Source: an uncultured Paraprevotella sp. (GTDB lineage Bacteria > Bacteroidota > Bacteroidia > Bacteroidales > Bacteroidaceae). Taken from it: DNA of 60,966 bases. The stretch spans positions 1-60,966 of the forward strand of contig CALULQ010000022.1 in NCBI GenBank assembly GCA_944321525.1, read 5' to 3'. Below, piece after piece: positions 24,698 through 32,035 of this stretch; within the stretch, counting starts at the first letter, position 1; every line of letters begins with the position of its first letter. A program made the position numbers and the translations under genes. The notes beneath the pieces were generated by a model. That model was not told the origin of the DNA and did not search any database. It saw only the letters and a program-made list of their open reading frames with translations.

Positions 24698-25426
24698 ATG
24701 AAACATGCATTAGTAACCGGAGGCAGCCGCGGCATAGGACGCGCGGTCTGCATCAAGCTGGCCCGAATGGGCTACCAAGTCATTATCAACTACGTCAGCC
24801 GACCGGAAGAAGCGCAAAAGACCTTGGAACTGGTGCGCGAAGCGGGACAGGACGGCGAGCTCTTGCCCTTCGACGTCAGCCGCCACGAAGAGGTGTGCGC
24901 CGCCATCGACGAATGGGAAAGCCGGCATCCGGACGAATACATCGAGGTGCTGGTCAACAACGCCGGCATCCGTAGCGACAGCGTGCTGGCCTTCATGCCG
25001 GACAAGGACTGGCACCGAGTGGTGGACACGACCCTCGCGGGCTTCTACAACGTGACGCAAACCCTCCTGCCCCCCATGCTGACGCACAAGTACGGGCGCA
25101 TCGTCAACATGGCCAGCGTCAGCGGACTGAAAGGGCAACCAGGGCAGACGAACTACTCGGCGGCGAAAGGCGGACTCATCGCCACCACCAAGGCACTGGC
25201 ACTCGAGGTGGCCCGCAAGCAAGTGACCGTCAACGCCGTGGCACCGGGGTTCATCGAAACAGACATGACGGCGGACTTGGACGGAACAGCACTGAAGAAC
25301 ATCATCCCGCTCCAACGCTTCGGCCGCCCCGAAGAGGTGGCCGAACTCGTGGGATTCCTCGCCTCGCCCCAAGCCGGGTACATCACGGGGGAGGTAGTTT
25401 CCATCAACGGAGGACTGCACACTTGA
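24698..25426 (+). CDS. FabG-like 3-oxoacyl-ACP reductase (SDR family)
   Basis: A 242-residue short-chain dehydrogenase. It has the NAD(P)-binding glycine motif TGGSRGIGR (residues 7-15), the NNAG motif near 87, and the Ser140/Tyr153/Lys157 catalytic set in MASVSGLKGQPGQTNYSAAK. The PGFIETDM and SPQAGYITGEVVSINGG blocks are classic FabG. In this cluster it would reduce the beta-keto group made by the ketosynthase, the step before the dehydratases, equivalent to ApeQ in aryl polyene loci. A frame extension runs back to 24605 inside the desaturase gene; ATG 24698 is the first sensible start, 25 nt after that gene. Confidence 0.93.
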   Translation: MKHALVTGGSRGIGRAVCIKLARMGYQVIINYVSRPEEAQKTLELVREAGQDGELLPFDVSRHEEVCAAIDEWESRHPDEYIEVLVNNAGIRSDSVLAFMPDKDWHRVVDTTLAGFYNVTQTLLPPMLTHKYGRIVNMASVSGLKGQPGQTNYSAAKGGLIATTKALALEVARKQVTVNAVAPGFIETDMTADLDGTALKNIIPLQRFGRPEEVAELVGFLASPQAGYITGEVVSINGGLHT

Positions 25427-25440
25427 CAGGAACACGAAGC

Positions 25441-25887
25441 ATGAAAAGACAAGAACTGGAAGACATCTGCCGGACAGAAGTGCGCTTCAGCGAAATCGAC
25501 TCCATGAAGCGCGCCTGGCATGGTTCGTTCGTCACTTACATGGAGGACGGACGGGAATCGTTCGGACGGCACTATCCCGGCATAGGCTACGCCGACATGA
25601 GCCGGGAGGGCATCTATGCGGCAATCTATGACTTGCGCGTCCGTTACCTCTCCCCTCTCAGATTGGACGACGTGGCACGGATTCACACGCGCTACGTCTA
25701 CCGCCGGGGCGCACGGATGGACTTCCAATATAAAATCTACCGCGAGCAGGACAATGTGCTGTGCGCCGAGGGAAGCACCACACAACTGTTCGTCGACGCG
25801 GAAGGCACGTTGCAGACAGACGTGCCGCCTTTTTTCAAGGCATGGCAAGAGAAACATCTGGAAACGGAAGGCACGTCACCGCTATGA
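25441..25887 (+). CDS. Hotdog-fold acyl thioesterase (4HBT-like)
   Basis: A 148-residue 4-hydroxybenzoyl-CoA-thioesterase-like protein: VRFSEIDSMKRAWHGSFVTYMEDGRE holds the acidic residue (Asp20 region) and helix start of the family, followed by LRVRYLSPLRLDD, the usual strand. Such enzymes release acyl chains from CoA or ACP, so it may offload the cluster product or edit stalled chains. The first ATG is 25441; the frame extends upstream only by a TTG codon. It lies 14 nt after the reductase gene and overlaps the flippase-like gene as ATGA. Confidence 0.85.
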   Translation: MKRQELEDICRTEVRFSEIDSMKRAWHGSFVTYMEDGRESFGRHYPGIGYADMSREGIYAAIYDLRVRYLSPLRLDDVARIHTRYVYRRGARMDFQYKIYREQDNVLCAEGSTTQLFVDAEGTLQTDVPPFFKAWQEKHLETEGTSPL

Positions 25888-26921
25888 GAAAGAAAGTCAA
25901 CAACCTGCTTTTCGCCATCGGCCTGATTGCGGTCGCCGTCATGCTCTGCACGTTCGAGGTGAGCTTTGCCGAACTGTGGGCCTACGTCACACGGGCGGGC
26001 TACTGGCTGGCCGCCATACTGGGCCTGTGGGTCGTGCTTTACCTCATGAACGCATGGGCCTGGCGCATCATCATCCTGGGAAGCGGCCCCTGCCCCGTCA
26101 GTTTCCTCCGGTTACTGAAACTGACCATCTCGGGTTTTGCCCTCAACTACGCCACTCCCGTCGGACTGCTGGGCGGGGAACCCTATCGCATCATGGAACT
26201 GTCCAAGTACATCGACGTGCGGCGCGCCACATCGTCGGTGGTGCTGTTCGCCATGATGCACATCTTCTGCCACTTCTGGTTCTGGGTGACCGGCATCGTG
26301 ACCTACGTGGCGCTGGCAGCCGCGGGCCAAGTCCCCTTGGGAGCCGGCACGATAGTCGCCCTCGTCCTCATCGGGCTGTTCTGCTGGGGCGGCATCTATC
26401 TGTTCATGCGGGGATACAAGCATGGCATGGTGGTGAAAATCATCCACGGACTGGGCCGGCTGCCCGGACTGAAGAAGCGCGCAGCCCGTTTCATCGGAAA
26501 CCACGACGAAGACCTGAAGAAAATAGACCGGCAAATCATGGAACTGCAGGGGCAGAACAAACGCTCTTTCATGGGCAGTTTCTGTCTGGAATACGTCGGG
26601 AGGCTCTGCCAAAGCTTCGAAATCTTCTTCATGCTCCTGCTCTTCGGCATCGACGGGGGCGGAGACGCGGGCGGCTACCTGCTCACCTTCCTGCACGCCT
26701 TCCTCATTCTGGCCTTCACCTCGCTGTTCGCCAACCTGCTGGGCTTCATTCCCCTGCAACTGGGCGGACGGGAAGGCGGATTCGCCATCTCGGTGGCCCA
26801 GTTGGGCATGACGGGCGGCACGGCGATGTTCATCAGCATCATCAGTCGCGTGCGCGAACTGTTCTGGGCCGCCGTGGGCATCCTGCTCATGAAGGTGGGG
26901 ACGGAGGGGAAGACGCATTGA
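25884..26921 (+). CDS. Lysylphosphatidylglycerol synthase TM-region/flippase-like membrane protein
   Basis: A 345-residue integral membrane protein with about seven or eight hydrophobic helices. Pattern blocks LLKLTISGFALNYATPVGLLGGEPYR and IPLQLGGREGGFAISV match the LPG_synthase_TM (UPF0104) family, whose MprF relatives flip lipids across the inner membrane; there is no catalytic synthase domain here. In this cluster it may flip the lipid product (inference). It contains a charged cytoplasmic loop (KKIDRQIMELQGQNKRS). ATG 25884 overlaps the thioesterase stop as ATGA. Confidence 0.85.
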   Translation: MRKKVNNLLFAIGLIAVAVMLCTFEVSFAELWAYVTRAGYWLAAILGLWVVLYLMNAWAWRIIILGSGPCPVSFLRLLKLTISGFALNYATPVGLLGGEPYRIMELSKYIDVRRATSSVVLFAMMHIFCHFWFWVTGIVTYVALAAAGQVPLGAGTIVALVLIGLFCWGGIYLFMRGYKHGMVVKIIHGLGRLPGLKKRAARFIGNHDEDLKKIDRQIMELQGQNKRSFMGSFCLEYVGRLCQSFEIFFMLLLFGIDGGGDAGGYLLTFLHAFLILAFTSLFANLLGFIPLQLGGREGGFAISVAQLGMTGGTAMFISIISRVRELFWAAVGILLMKVGTEGKTH

Positions 26922-26982
26922 CCTTTATCCGAAAGACCTTGAGGGACACAAAACATCAACAAACTGATTAAAGAGGTTGCGA

Positions 26983-29544
26983 ATGAAAAAGATATTGATG
27001 CTTTGGTTGGTTCTATTGTGTTCCGTGTGTGCCGCACAAGCACAACACACACGAGTGGAAGGCATGGTGACGGACTCCCTCACCGGCGAAGGGTTGCCCT
27101 ACGCCGCCGTGGTGCTGAAAGGGAGCAACGTGAAAACCGCCACCGACATCGACGGACGCTTCTCGCTCTCCGTCCCCAACAGGAAAGGCATTCTCCAAGT
27201 TTCTTATATGGGATACGTCACACGCGACATCCCCATTATGCCCCAAGGACGACGCATCAGCCTGTCCGTCCCGATGTCCTCCGCCGACATCGCGCTGGAT
27301 GAGGTCACCGTGAAGCCCAAACGGGAAAAGTACCGAAAACGCGGAAATCCGGCAGTGGACTTCGTGCGCCGCGTCATTGAGTCGCGCGACGCGGGCGACC
27401 CCAAGGCGCACGACTTCTACAGCTACGACCACTACGAGAAAATCTTTTTCGCCAAAAACGACTATACCTTCAAGCCCAAGACCGACGGCAAAAAAGGCAA
27501 GTTCGACTTTCTGGAGGAATTCGTCGACACGTTGGAAACCGGCACTACCATCCTCCCCGTATCGGAAAAGGAACGGATGGAAACCGTGTACTACCGCTTG
27601 TCGCCACAGACCGAGAAACGGATGGTCAAAGGATACAGGTCGTCCGGCATCGACGAAATCTTTTCCAGCGACGGCGTGCACCAGTTCCTGAACGAAGTGT
27701 TCCGCGAAGTGGACATCTTCCAGAACAACATACCGCTGTTCCTGCAACGGTTCGTCAGTCCGCTCTCTACCATCGGGCCCAATTACTACAAGTATTACAT
27801 GCTGGACACGCTCATGATGGACGGGCAACGGTGTGTCGACCTCTCCTTCGTGCCCTTCAACTCGGAGACCTTCGGGTTCACGGGACACCTCTACGTCACG
27901 CTTGATTCCACCTATTTCGTGCAGAAAGCCATACTCAACGTGCCGCAGAAAATCAACCTGAACTTCGTTTCGCGGCTGACCATCGAACAGGAATTCCGGC
28001 GCACGGCGGACGGCACCCGGCTGCCCGTGAAAGACGACATTCAGGTCAACTTCAAGCTTACGGAAAACAGCAAAGGCCTGTATGCCCGCCGCCTGAATAT
28101 CTACTCCCGGCATTCCTTCGCGGAACCGCAGGCCGAGGAAGCCCGGGTGTTCGAACAAGCGCCCCCATCCGTCACGCTTGATGATGCCTACCGCCAGACG
28201 GACGAGTTCTGGGAGGCCCACCGGCCGGAAGAAGCCGTGCGCCGCAACCCGCGCTCGATGGAGAAACTGATGGAACGGCTGAACTCCGTGCGTGCCTACC
28301 GCTGGGGTAAGGAAGTATTCTCCAGCATCGTGGCGGGATATGTACCCACCCACCGCAACCGGGAACAAAGCAAGTTCGACTTCGGACCGGTCAACTCCAT
28401 CATCAACCACAACACGCTGGAGGGCATGCGCTTCCGTGTAGGAGGAGCCACCACCACGGCTTTCAGCCGCCGATGGTCGCTGGACGGCTATGTGGCCTAC
28501 GGCACGAAAGACCGCAAAATGAAATACGACGCACTGGCGGAATATTCGTTCAACGACCGCAAGGAGTTCCGCAAGGAATTCCCCGTGCATTCGCTCCGCT
28601 TCGAATACATGTACGACATCAACAAACTGGGACAAGACTACATGTACACCAGCAAGGACAACATGATGCTCATGATTCGCCGCAAGAAAGACCGGAACAT
28701 CTCTTACCTGCGGCTGGCGGAACTGACCTACACCCGCGAACACTACAACGGCTTTTCCTACAATGCCATCGTCCGCAACCGCCGCGAATACGCCACGCCC
28801 TACGCCGCCTTCGAGCGCTTCGGAGCCGATGGAACGGCACATCCCGTCGGCCACTACGACATGACCCAGCTTGAATTAGGCATCCGGTACGCTTACAAGG
28901 AGAAGTTCTACCAGACCCGCAACCTGCGCATCCCCATCACCTTCGATGCCTGGATTGTCAACGCACGTCATGTCATGGCGAAGAAAGACTTCCTTGGTTC
29001 GGACTACGACTACCACCGCACGGAAGTGGGGCTGCAGAAACGCTTCTGGTTCTCGGCCTTCGGCTACCTCGATGTCATCGCCAAAGGGGGAAAGGTGTGG
29101 AACAAAGTCCCCTGGCCCCTGCTGCTGTTGCCCAACGCCAACCTGACCTACACTATCCAAAAGGAATCGTACACGAACATGAACGCTTTGGAGTTCATCA
29201 ACGATGAGTATGCCTCGTGGGACATCACCTACTACATGAACGGCAATCTGCTCAACCGCCTCCCGCTCATCCGCAAGCTGCAGTGGCGCGAGGTGTTCTG
29301 CTTCCGCGGCCTGTGGGGCCACCTGACGGACAAGAACAACCCCATGAAGCATCCCACGGAGGGCCTCTACCGCTTCCCCGCCGGGACGCACGCCATGGGC
29401 CGCACGCCCTACATGGAAGCCAGCGTGGGCATTGAGAACATCTTCAAGTTCCTGCGCGTCGACTACGTGTGGCGCATGAGCTACCGCGACCTGCCCGGCA
29501 TCCAGCGGCGGGGCGTGCGGATGACCATGTCGCTCTCGTTCTGA
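26983..29544 (+). CDS. DUF5686 outer-membrane protein with N-terminal carboxypeptidase-like domain
   Basis: An 853-residue secreted protein. Signal peptide MKKILMLWLVLLCSVCAAQAQ is followed by a CarboxypepD_reg-like beta domain (residues about 24-110: VEGMVTDSLTGEGLPYAAVVLKG), then the long DUF5686 region typical of Bacteroidetes. Many aromatic and alternating residues in the second half and a C-terminus ending MTMSLSF (terminal Phe) suggest an outer-membrane beta-barrel. It may export or receive the product of the cluster (inference from context only). An alternative TTG start lies 6 nt upstream; ATG 26983 opens the signal peptide. It follows the flippase-like gene after 61 nt with no canonical promoter seen. 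Confidence 0.85.
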   Translation: MKKILMLWLVLLCSVCAAQAQHTRVEGMVTDSLTGEGLPYAAVVLKGSNVKTATDIDGRFSLSVPNRKGILQVSYMGYVTRDIPIMPQGRRISLSVPMSSADIALDEVTVKPKREKYRKRGNPAVDFVRRVIESRDAGDPKAHDFYSYDHYEKIFFAKNDYTFKPKTDGKKGKFDFLEEFVDTLETGTTILPVSEKERMETVYYRLSPQTEKRMVKGYRSSGIDEIFSSDGVHQFLNEVFREVDIFQNNIPLFLQRFVSPLSTIGPNYYKYYMLDTLMMDGQRCVDLSFVPFNSETFGFTGHLYVTLDSTYFVQKAILNVPQKINLNFVSRLTIEQEFRRTADGTRLPVKDDIQVNFKLTENSKGLYARRLNIYSRHSFAEPQAEEARVFEQAPPSVTLDDAYRQTDEFWEAHRPEEAVRRNPRSMEKLMERLNSVRAYRWGKEVFSSIVAGYVPTHRNREQSKFDFGPVNSIINHNTLEGMRFRVGGATTTAFSRRWSLDGYVAYGTKDRKMKYDALAEYSFNDRKEFRKEFPVHSLRFEYMYDINKLGQDYMYTSKDNMMLMIRRKKDRNISYLRLAELTYTREHYNGFSYNAIVRNRREYATPYAAFERFGADGTAHPVGHYDMTQLELGIRYAYKEKFYQTRNLRIPITFDAWIVNARHVMAKKDFLGSDYDYHRTEVGLQKRFWFSAFGYLDVIAKGGKVWNKVPWPLLLLPNANLTYTIQKESYTNMNALEFINDEYASWDITYYMNGNLLNRLPLIRKLQWREVFCFRGLWGHLTDKNNPMKHPTEGLYRFPAGTHAMGRTPYMEASVGIENIFKFLRVDYVWRMSYRDLPGIQRRGVRMTMSLSF

Positions 29545-29584
29545 AAGGACATATATCTATATATAATATATAAATCAAAAGACA

Positions 29585-30271
29585 ATGGGAAAAGAAACAT
29601 CGGAAAGGATTCAGACTTCCATCCTCAACAAAGCAGAGAAAAAAGCACTGGTATGGCTAGCAGGCAAGCAGCCTGCATGGATGAACTCGGACATCATGAC
29701 CGGCATCGGCGTGTTCGGGGCCGTAATCTACATGATAGGGGGCTACCTATCCAACCTGAACCTCAACTATCTGTGGCTGGCCTCGTTCGGGTTGGTACTC
29801 CACTGGTACGGCGACAGTCTGGACGGCACGCTCGCCCGCGTCCGCCACACGGAACGCCCGGCATTCGGCTTCTTCATCGACCACACGCTGGATGCGGTGA
29901 CCACTTCCATGATTTTCATCGGAGCCGGCCTTTCGCCCATCTTCCGCATGGACGTGGCCCTGCTCGCCCTTGCCGGCTACCTTTGCCTTTCGGTCTACAC
30001 CTACATCCTGACCATCCTGAAAGGCGAGTTCCGCCTGACCTATGGCTACATGGGCCCCACGGAGTTCCGCCTGCTGCTCATCTTGCTCAACATCATCTAT
30101 CTGTACTCACCCTTGCAAACCCTCCATTTTCAGATATCCGGCCTGCGGCTGAACGTGTTCGACATCGCGTGCGGCATCATCGCCCTGCTCCTCTTCGTCA
30201 TCTACATCATCCAACTGGCGAAAGACGCACCAGGCTTTCTGGCGCAGGACAAAGAAAATCGCAGGACATAG
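29585..30271 (+). CDS. CDP-alcohol phosphatidyltransferase family protein
   Basis: A 228-residue membrane enzyme with the signature of the family: D-S-L-D-G-T-L-A-R, nine residues, G-F-F-I-D-H-T-L-D (residues about 77-103), giving the four Asp that bind metal and CDP-lipid. At least five hydrophobic helices follow. It would transfer a phosphatidyl or diradyl group from CDP-lipid to an alcohol; neither substrate can be named. The setting beside a lipid-like cluster suggests a modified phospholipid, but it could be a housekeeping gene. A 40-nt AT-rich gap (29545-29584) separates it from the DUF5686 gene. Confidence 0.88.
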   Translation: MGKETSERIQTSILNKAEKKALVWLAGKQPAWMNSDIMTGIGVFGAVIYMIGGYLSNLNLNYLWLASFGLVLHWYGDSLDGTLARVRHTERPAFGFFIDHTLDAVTTSMIFIGAGLSPIFRMDVALLALAGYLCLSVYTYILTILKGEFRLTYGYMGPTEFRLLLILLNIIYLYSPLQTLHFQISGLRLNVFDIACGIIALLLFVIYIIQLAKDAPGFLAQDKENRRT

Positions 30272-30295
30272 TGTATATACAGCGTTTTATTTTCG

Positions 30296-30303
30296 TAACT
30301 TTG
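30296..30303 (+). promoter_or_regulatory. -7 box of the DMT/TtcA-like pair
   Basis: TAACTTTG fits TAnnTTTG, 22 nt before ATG 30326. No clear -33 TTTG. It suggests the next two genes are a separate unit from the lipid cluster. Confidence 0.5.
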
Positions 30304-30325
30304 CGCCCGAAAAAGAAAACGCAAC

Positions 30326-30691
30326 ATGAACGCTGTCTACACCATCCTGTTGCTCGTCTGCAGCAACATCTTCATGACGCTGGCTTGGTACGGCCACCTG
30401 AAACTCCAGCAAACGGGGATATCCTCCAACTGGCCGCTCATCGGTGTCATCCTCTTTTCGTGGGTCATCGCTTTTGCCGAATATTGTTGCCAGGTGCCGG
30501 CCAACCGCATCGGCTTCGACGGCAACGGCGGCCCCTTCAACCTGATGCAGCTCAAGGTGATTCAGGAGGTCATCTCGCTCATTGTGTTCACGATTATCGC
30601 GACGGTGCTGTTCCAAGGTCAGGCGTTGCACTGGAACCATCTCGCAGCCTTCCTCTGCCTGATTCTCGCCGTCTATTTCGTTTTCCTCTGA
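30326..30691 (+). CDS. DMT-family small membrane protein (DUF486)
   Basis: A 121-residue, four-helix protein: MNAVYTILLLVCSNIFMTLAWYGHL, then a second helix ending AFAEYCCQVPANRIG, the QLKVIQEVISLIVF helix and the C-terminal LAAFLCLILAVYFVFL. The EYCCQVPANRIG and FNLMQLKVIQE blocks are typical of DUF486, distant relatives of EmrE-like transporters. Its substrate is unknown. The stop codon overlaps the start of the TtcA-like gene by one base (TGATG), so the two are probably coupled. Confidence 0.88.
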   Translation: MNAVYTILLLVCSNIFMTLAWYGHLKLQQTGISSNWPLIGVILFSWVIAFAEYCCQVPANRIGFDGNGGPFNLMQLKVIQEVISLIVFTIIATVLFQGQALHWNHLAAFLCLILAVYFVFL

Positions 30692-31422
30692 TGCCCGCGC
30701 CCACCGAAACCCAACTTTTGGAACGCCGCATCTGGCGGCACTTCAGCAAAGGTCTGACCGACTACCATCTGCTGGACGAGGGCGACCGCATCCTCATCGG
30801 CCTCTCCGGCGGAAAGGATTCGCTTGCCTTGCTGGAGTTCATGGCACGGCGGGCCCGCATCTACCGTCCGCACATCGAACTGGCGGCCCTGCATGTACGC
30901 ATGACAAACATCGCATACGAGAGCGACACGGACTGCTTGGAACGGTTCGCCGCCGCACAAGGTGTGCGCCTCATCGTGCGCGAAACGAGCTTCGACCCTT
31001 CCACCGACACGCGCAAAAGCCCTTGTTTCCTCTGTTCCTGGAACCGGCGGAAGACGCTTTTTACCGTGGCGCAGGAACTGGGGTGCAACAAAATCGCGCT
31101 GGGACACCATCAGGACGACATCCTGCACACCACGTTGCTCAACCTCGCTTTCCAAGGCCAGTTCTCCACCATGCCCGCCCGCCTGCAGATGCGCAAGTTC
31201 CCCATGACGATTATCCGCCCGCTGTGCATGGTGCACGAAAGTGACCTCCGCGCTTGGGCCGCCTTGCGGGAATATCCCAAACAGAAGAAACTCTGCCCCT
31301 ACGAGACGGACTCCCATCGCTCGGACATGAAGCGCATCTTCGGGGAAATAGAACAACTCAACCCCGAAGCCCGCTACTCCATCTGGAACGCCCTGGAACG
31401 GGAAGGCAAGCTGGTGGAGTAA
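30691..31422 (+). CDS. TtcA-like tRNA 2-thiolation family ATPase
   Basis: A 243-residue PP-loop ATPase with SGGKDS (residues 39-44), a CFLC pair (Cys112, Cys115), GHHQDDILHT at 138-147 and a later Cys in KKLCPYETDSHR (Cys202). These match the TtcA family, in which three Cys hold an iron-sulfur cluster and s2C32 is made in tRNA. It is shorter than E. coli TtcA (about 310 residues), so the exact target is not proven. The start is set by the TGATG overlap with the DUF486 gene. Confidence 0.88.
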   Translation: MPAPTETQLLERRIWRHFSKGLTDYHLLDEGDRILIGLSGGKDSLALLEFMARRARIYRPHIELAALHVRMTNIAYESDTDCLERFAAAQGVRLIVRETSFDPSTDTRKSPCFLCSWNRRKTLFTVAQELGCNKIALGHHQDDILHTTLLNLAFQGQFSTMPARLQMRKFPMTIIRPLCMVHESDLRAWAALREYPKQKKLCPYETDSHRSDMKRIFGEIEQLNPEARYSIWNALEREGKLVE

Positions 31423-31494
31423 CAATTCTCTTTATTCTATGGAATACATAAAAGTCCGATGAGGTAGGCTGTCCCGTTCCCTCCCGGAATAATT

Positions 31495-31593
31495 TTACTT
31501 CTCCAAGGATTCCTTATGCAATTCACGAAGCCCCCAGACGATGACGACCAAGCCTGCAAGACCAAAGACTGATAAAAAAATCAAAAGTCCCAT
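31495..31593 (-). CDS. 32-residue single-helix membrane protein
   Basis: Reads MGLLIFLSVFGLAGLVVIVW, then a charged tail GLRELHKESLEK. One hydrophobic helix fills residues 2-20 and the positive C-terminal tail suggests an inner-membrane peptide with the tail in the cytoplasm. It is very close behind the DUF6722 gene (12 nt from its apparent stop, 5 nt if the frameshift is corrected), so it should be co-transcribed. Too short for usual gene finders. Its composition and position support a real small protein; function unknown. Confidence 0.6.
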   Translation of the reverse strand: MGLLIFLSVFGLAGLVVIVWGLRELHKESLEK

Positions 31594-31605
31594 ATTGCCT
31601 ATTTT

Positions 31606-31803
31606 TTAATGATTCTGAACAACACATAACCGGCAAACGCCGATGCCGCCGATGACAAACAACCAAGTTGTATTAATGTCCAACTGCATGACAGCCGCAA
31701 GAATGACGCCACCGAAAACCAGTTTGGAGATGTCAAGGCAGTAATCCCCGAACTTCTCGAACAACAGGTTCTTCTTTTCTTGGCTTGAATTACCGAGTTT
31801 CAT
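31606..31803 (-). CDS. DUF6722-like small membrane protein, apparent C-terminal frameshift
   Basis: A 65-residue protein beginning MKLGNSSQEKKNLLFEKFGD, followed by one helix (ISKLVFGGVILAAVMQLD) and the start of a second (TTWLFVIGGIGV). This is the pattern of DUF6722. The last residues CRLCVVQNH look wrong: another frame from the same point reads FAGYVLFRIIKK and stops at 31599, which would complete the second helix with a basic end. So a one-base deletion or two-base insertion is likely needed near 31638, or the frame really has shifted. ATG 31803 lies only 6 nt from the -7 box. Confidence 0.65.
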   Translation of the reverse strand: MKLGNSSQEKKNLLFEKFGDYCLDISKLVFGGVILAAVMQLDINTTWLFVIGGIGVCRLCVVQNH

Positions 31804-31808
31804 ACAAG

Positions 31809-31840
31809 CAAAGATAAGCGTTTCCGTCCGTCCGCACAAG
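31809..31840 (-). promoter_or_regulatory. Promoter of the DUF6722-like/small peptide pair
   Basis: Minus strand CTTG (31837-31840), 20-nt spacer, TATCTTTG (31809-31816). The box ends 6 nt before ATG 31803, so the mRNA would be leaderless or nearly so. Confidence 0.7.
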
Positions 31841-31964
31841 AATAACGAGAGTTTTATTTTTTCTTATTATTTCCGGCGGAGCGACCGGGTTGCCCATCCG
31901 TCGGAACAATGGCCAATTCTGCCAACGAACAGGAAGGAAGCAATCTCTATGCCTTCTCATTAAG

Positions 31965-32004
31965 AGCCGCCCCCGCACGGAATTATCCGTGACGTGGGGC
32001 GGCT
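31965..32004 (-). terminator. Long hairpin after the last ABC permease gene, terminator-like
   Basis: AGCCGCCCC and GGGGGCGGCT arms with inner pairing CACGGA/TCCGTG give a stem of about 16 bp. It lies about 30 nt beyond the permease stop on the minus strand, but no T run follows there. It could end the export operon or protect its 3' end. Confidence 0.5.
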
Positions 32005-32035
32005 TCCTTGGAAATGAAAAAACAGTTTTCTTTTT

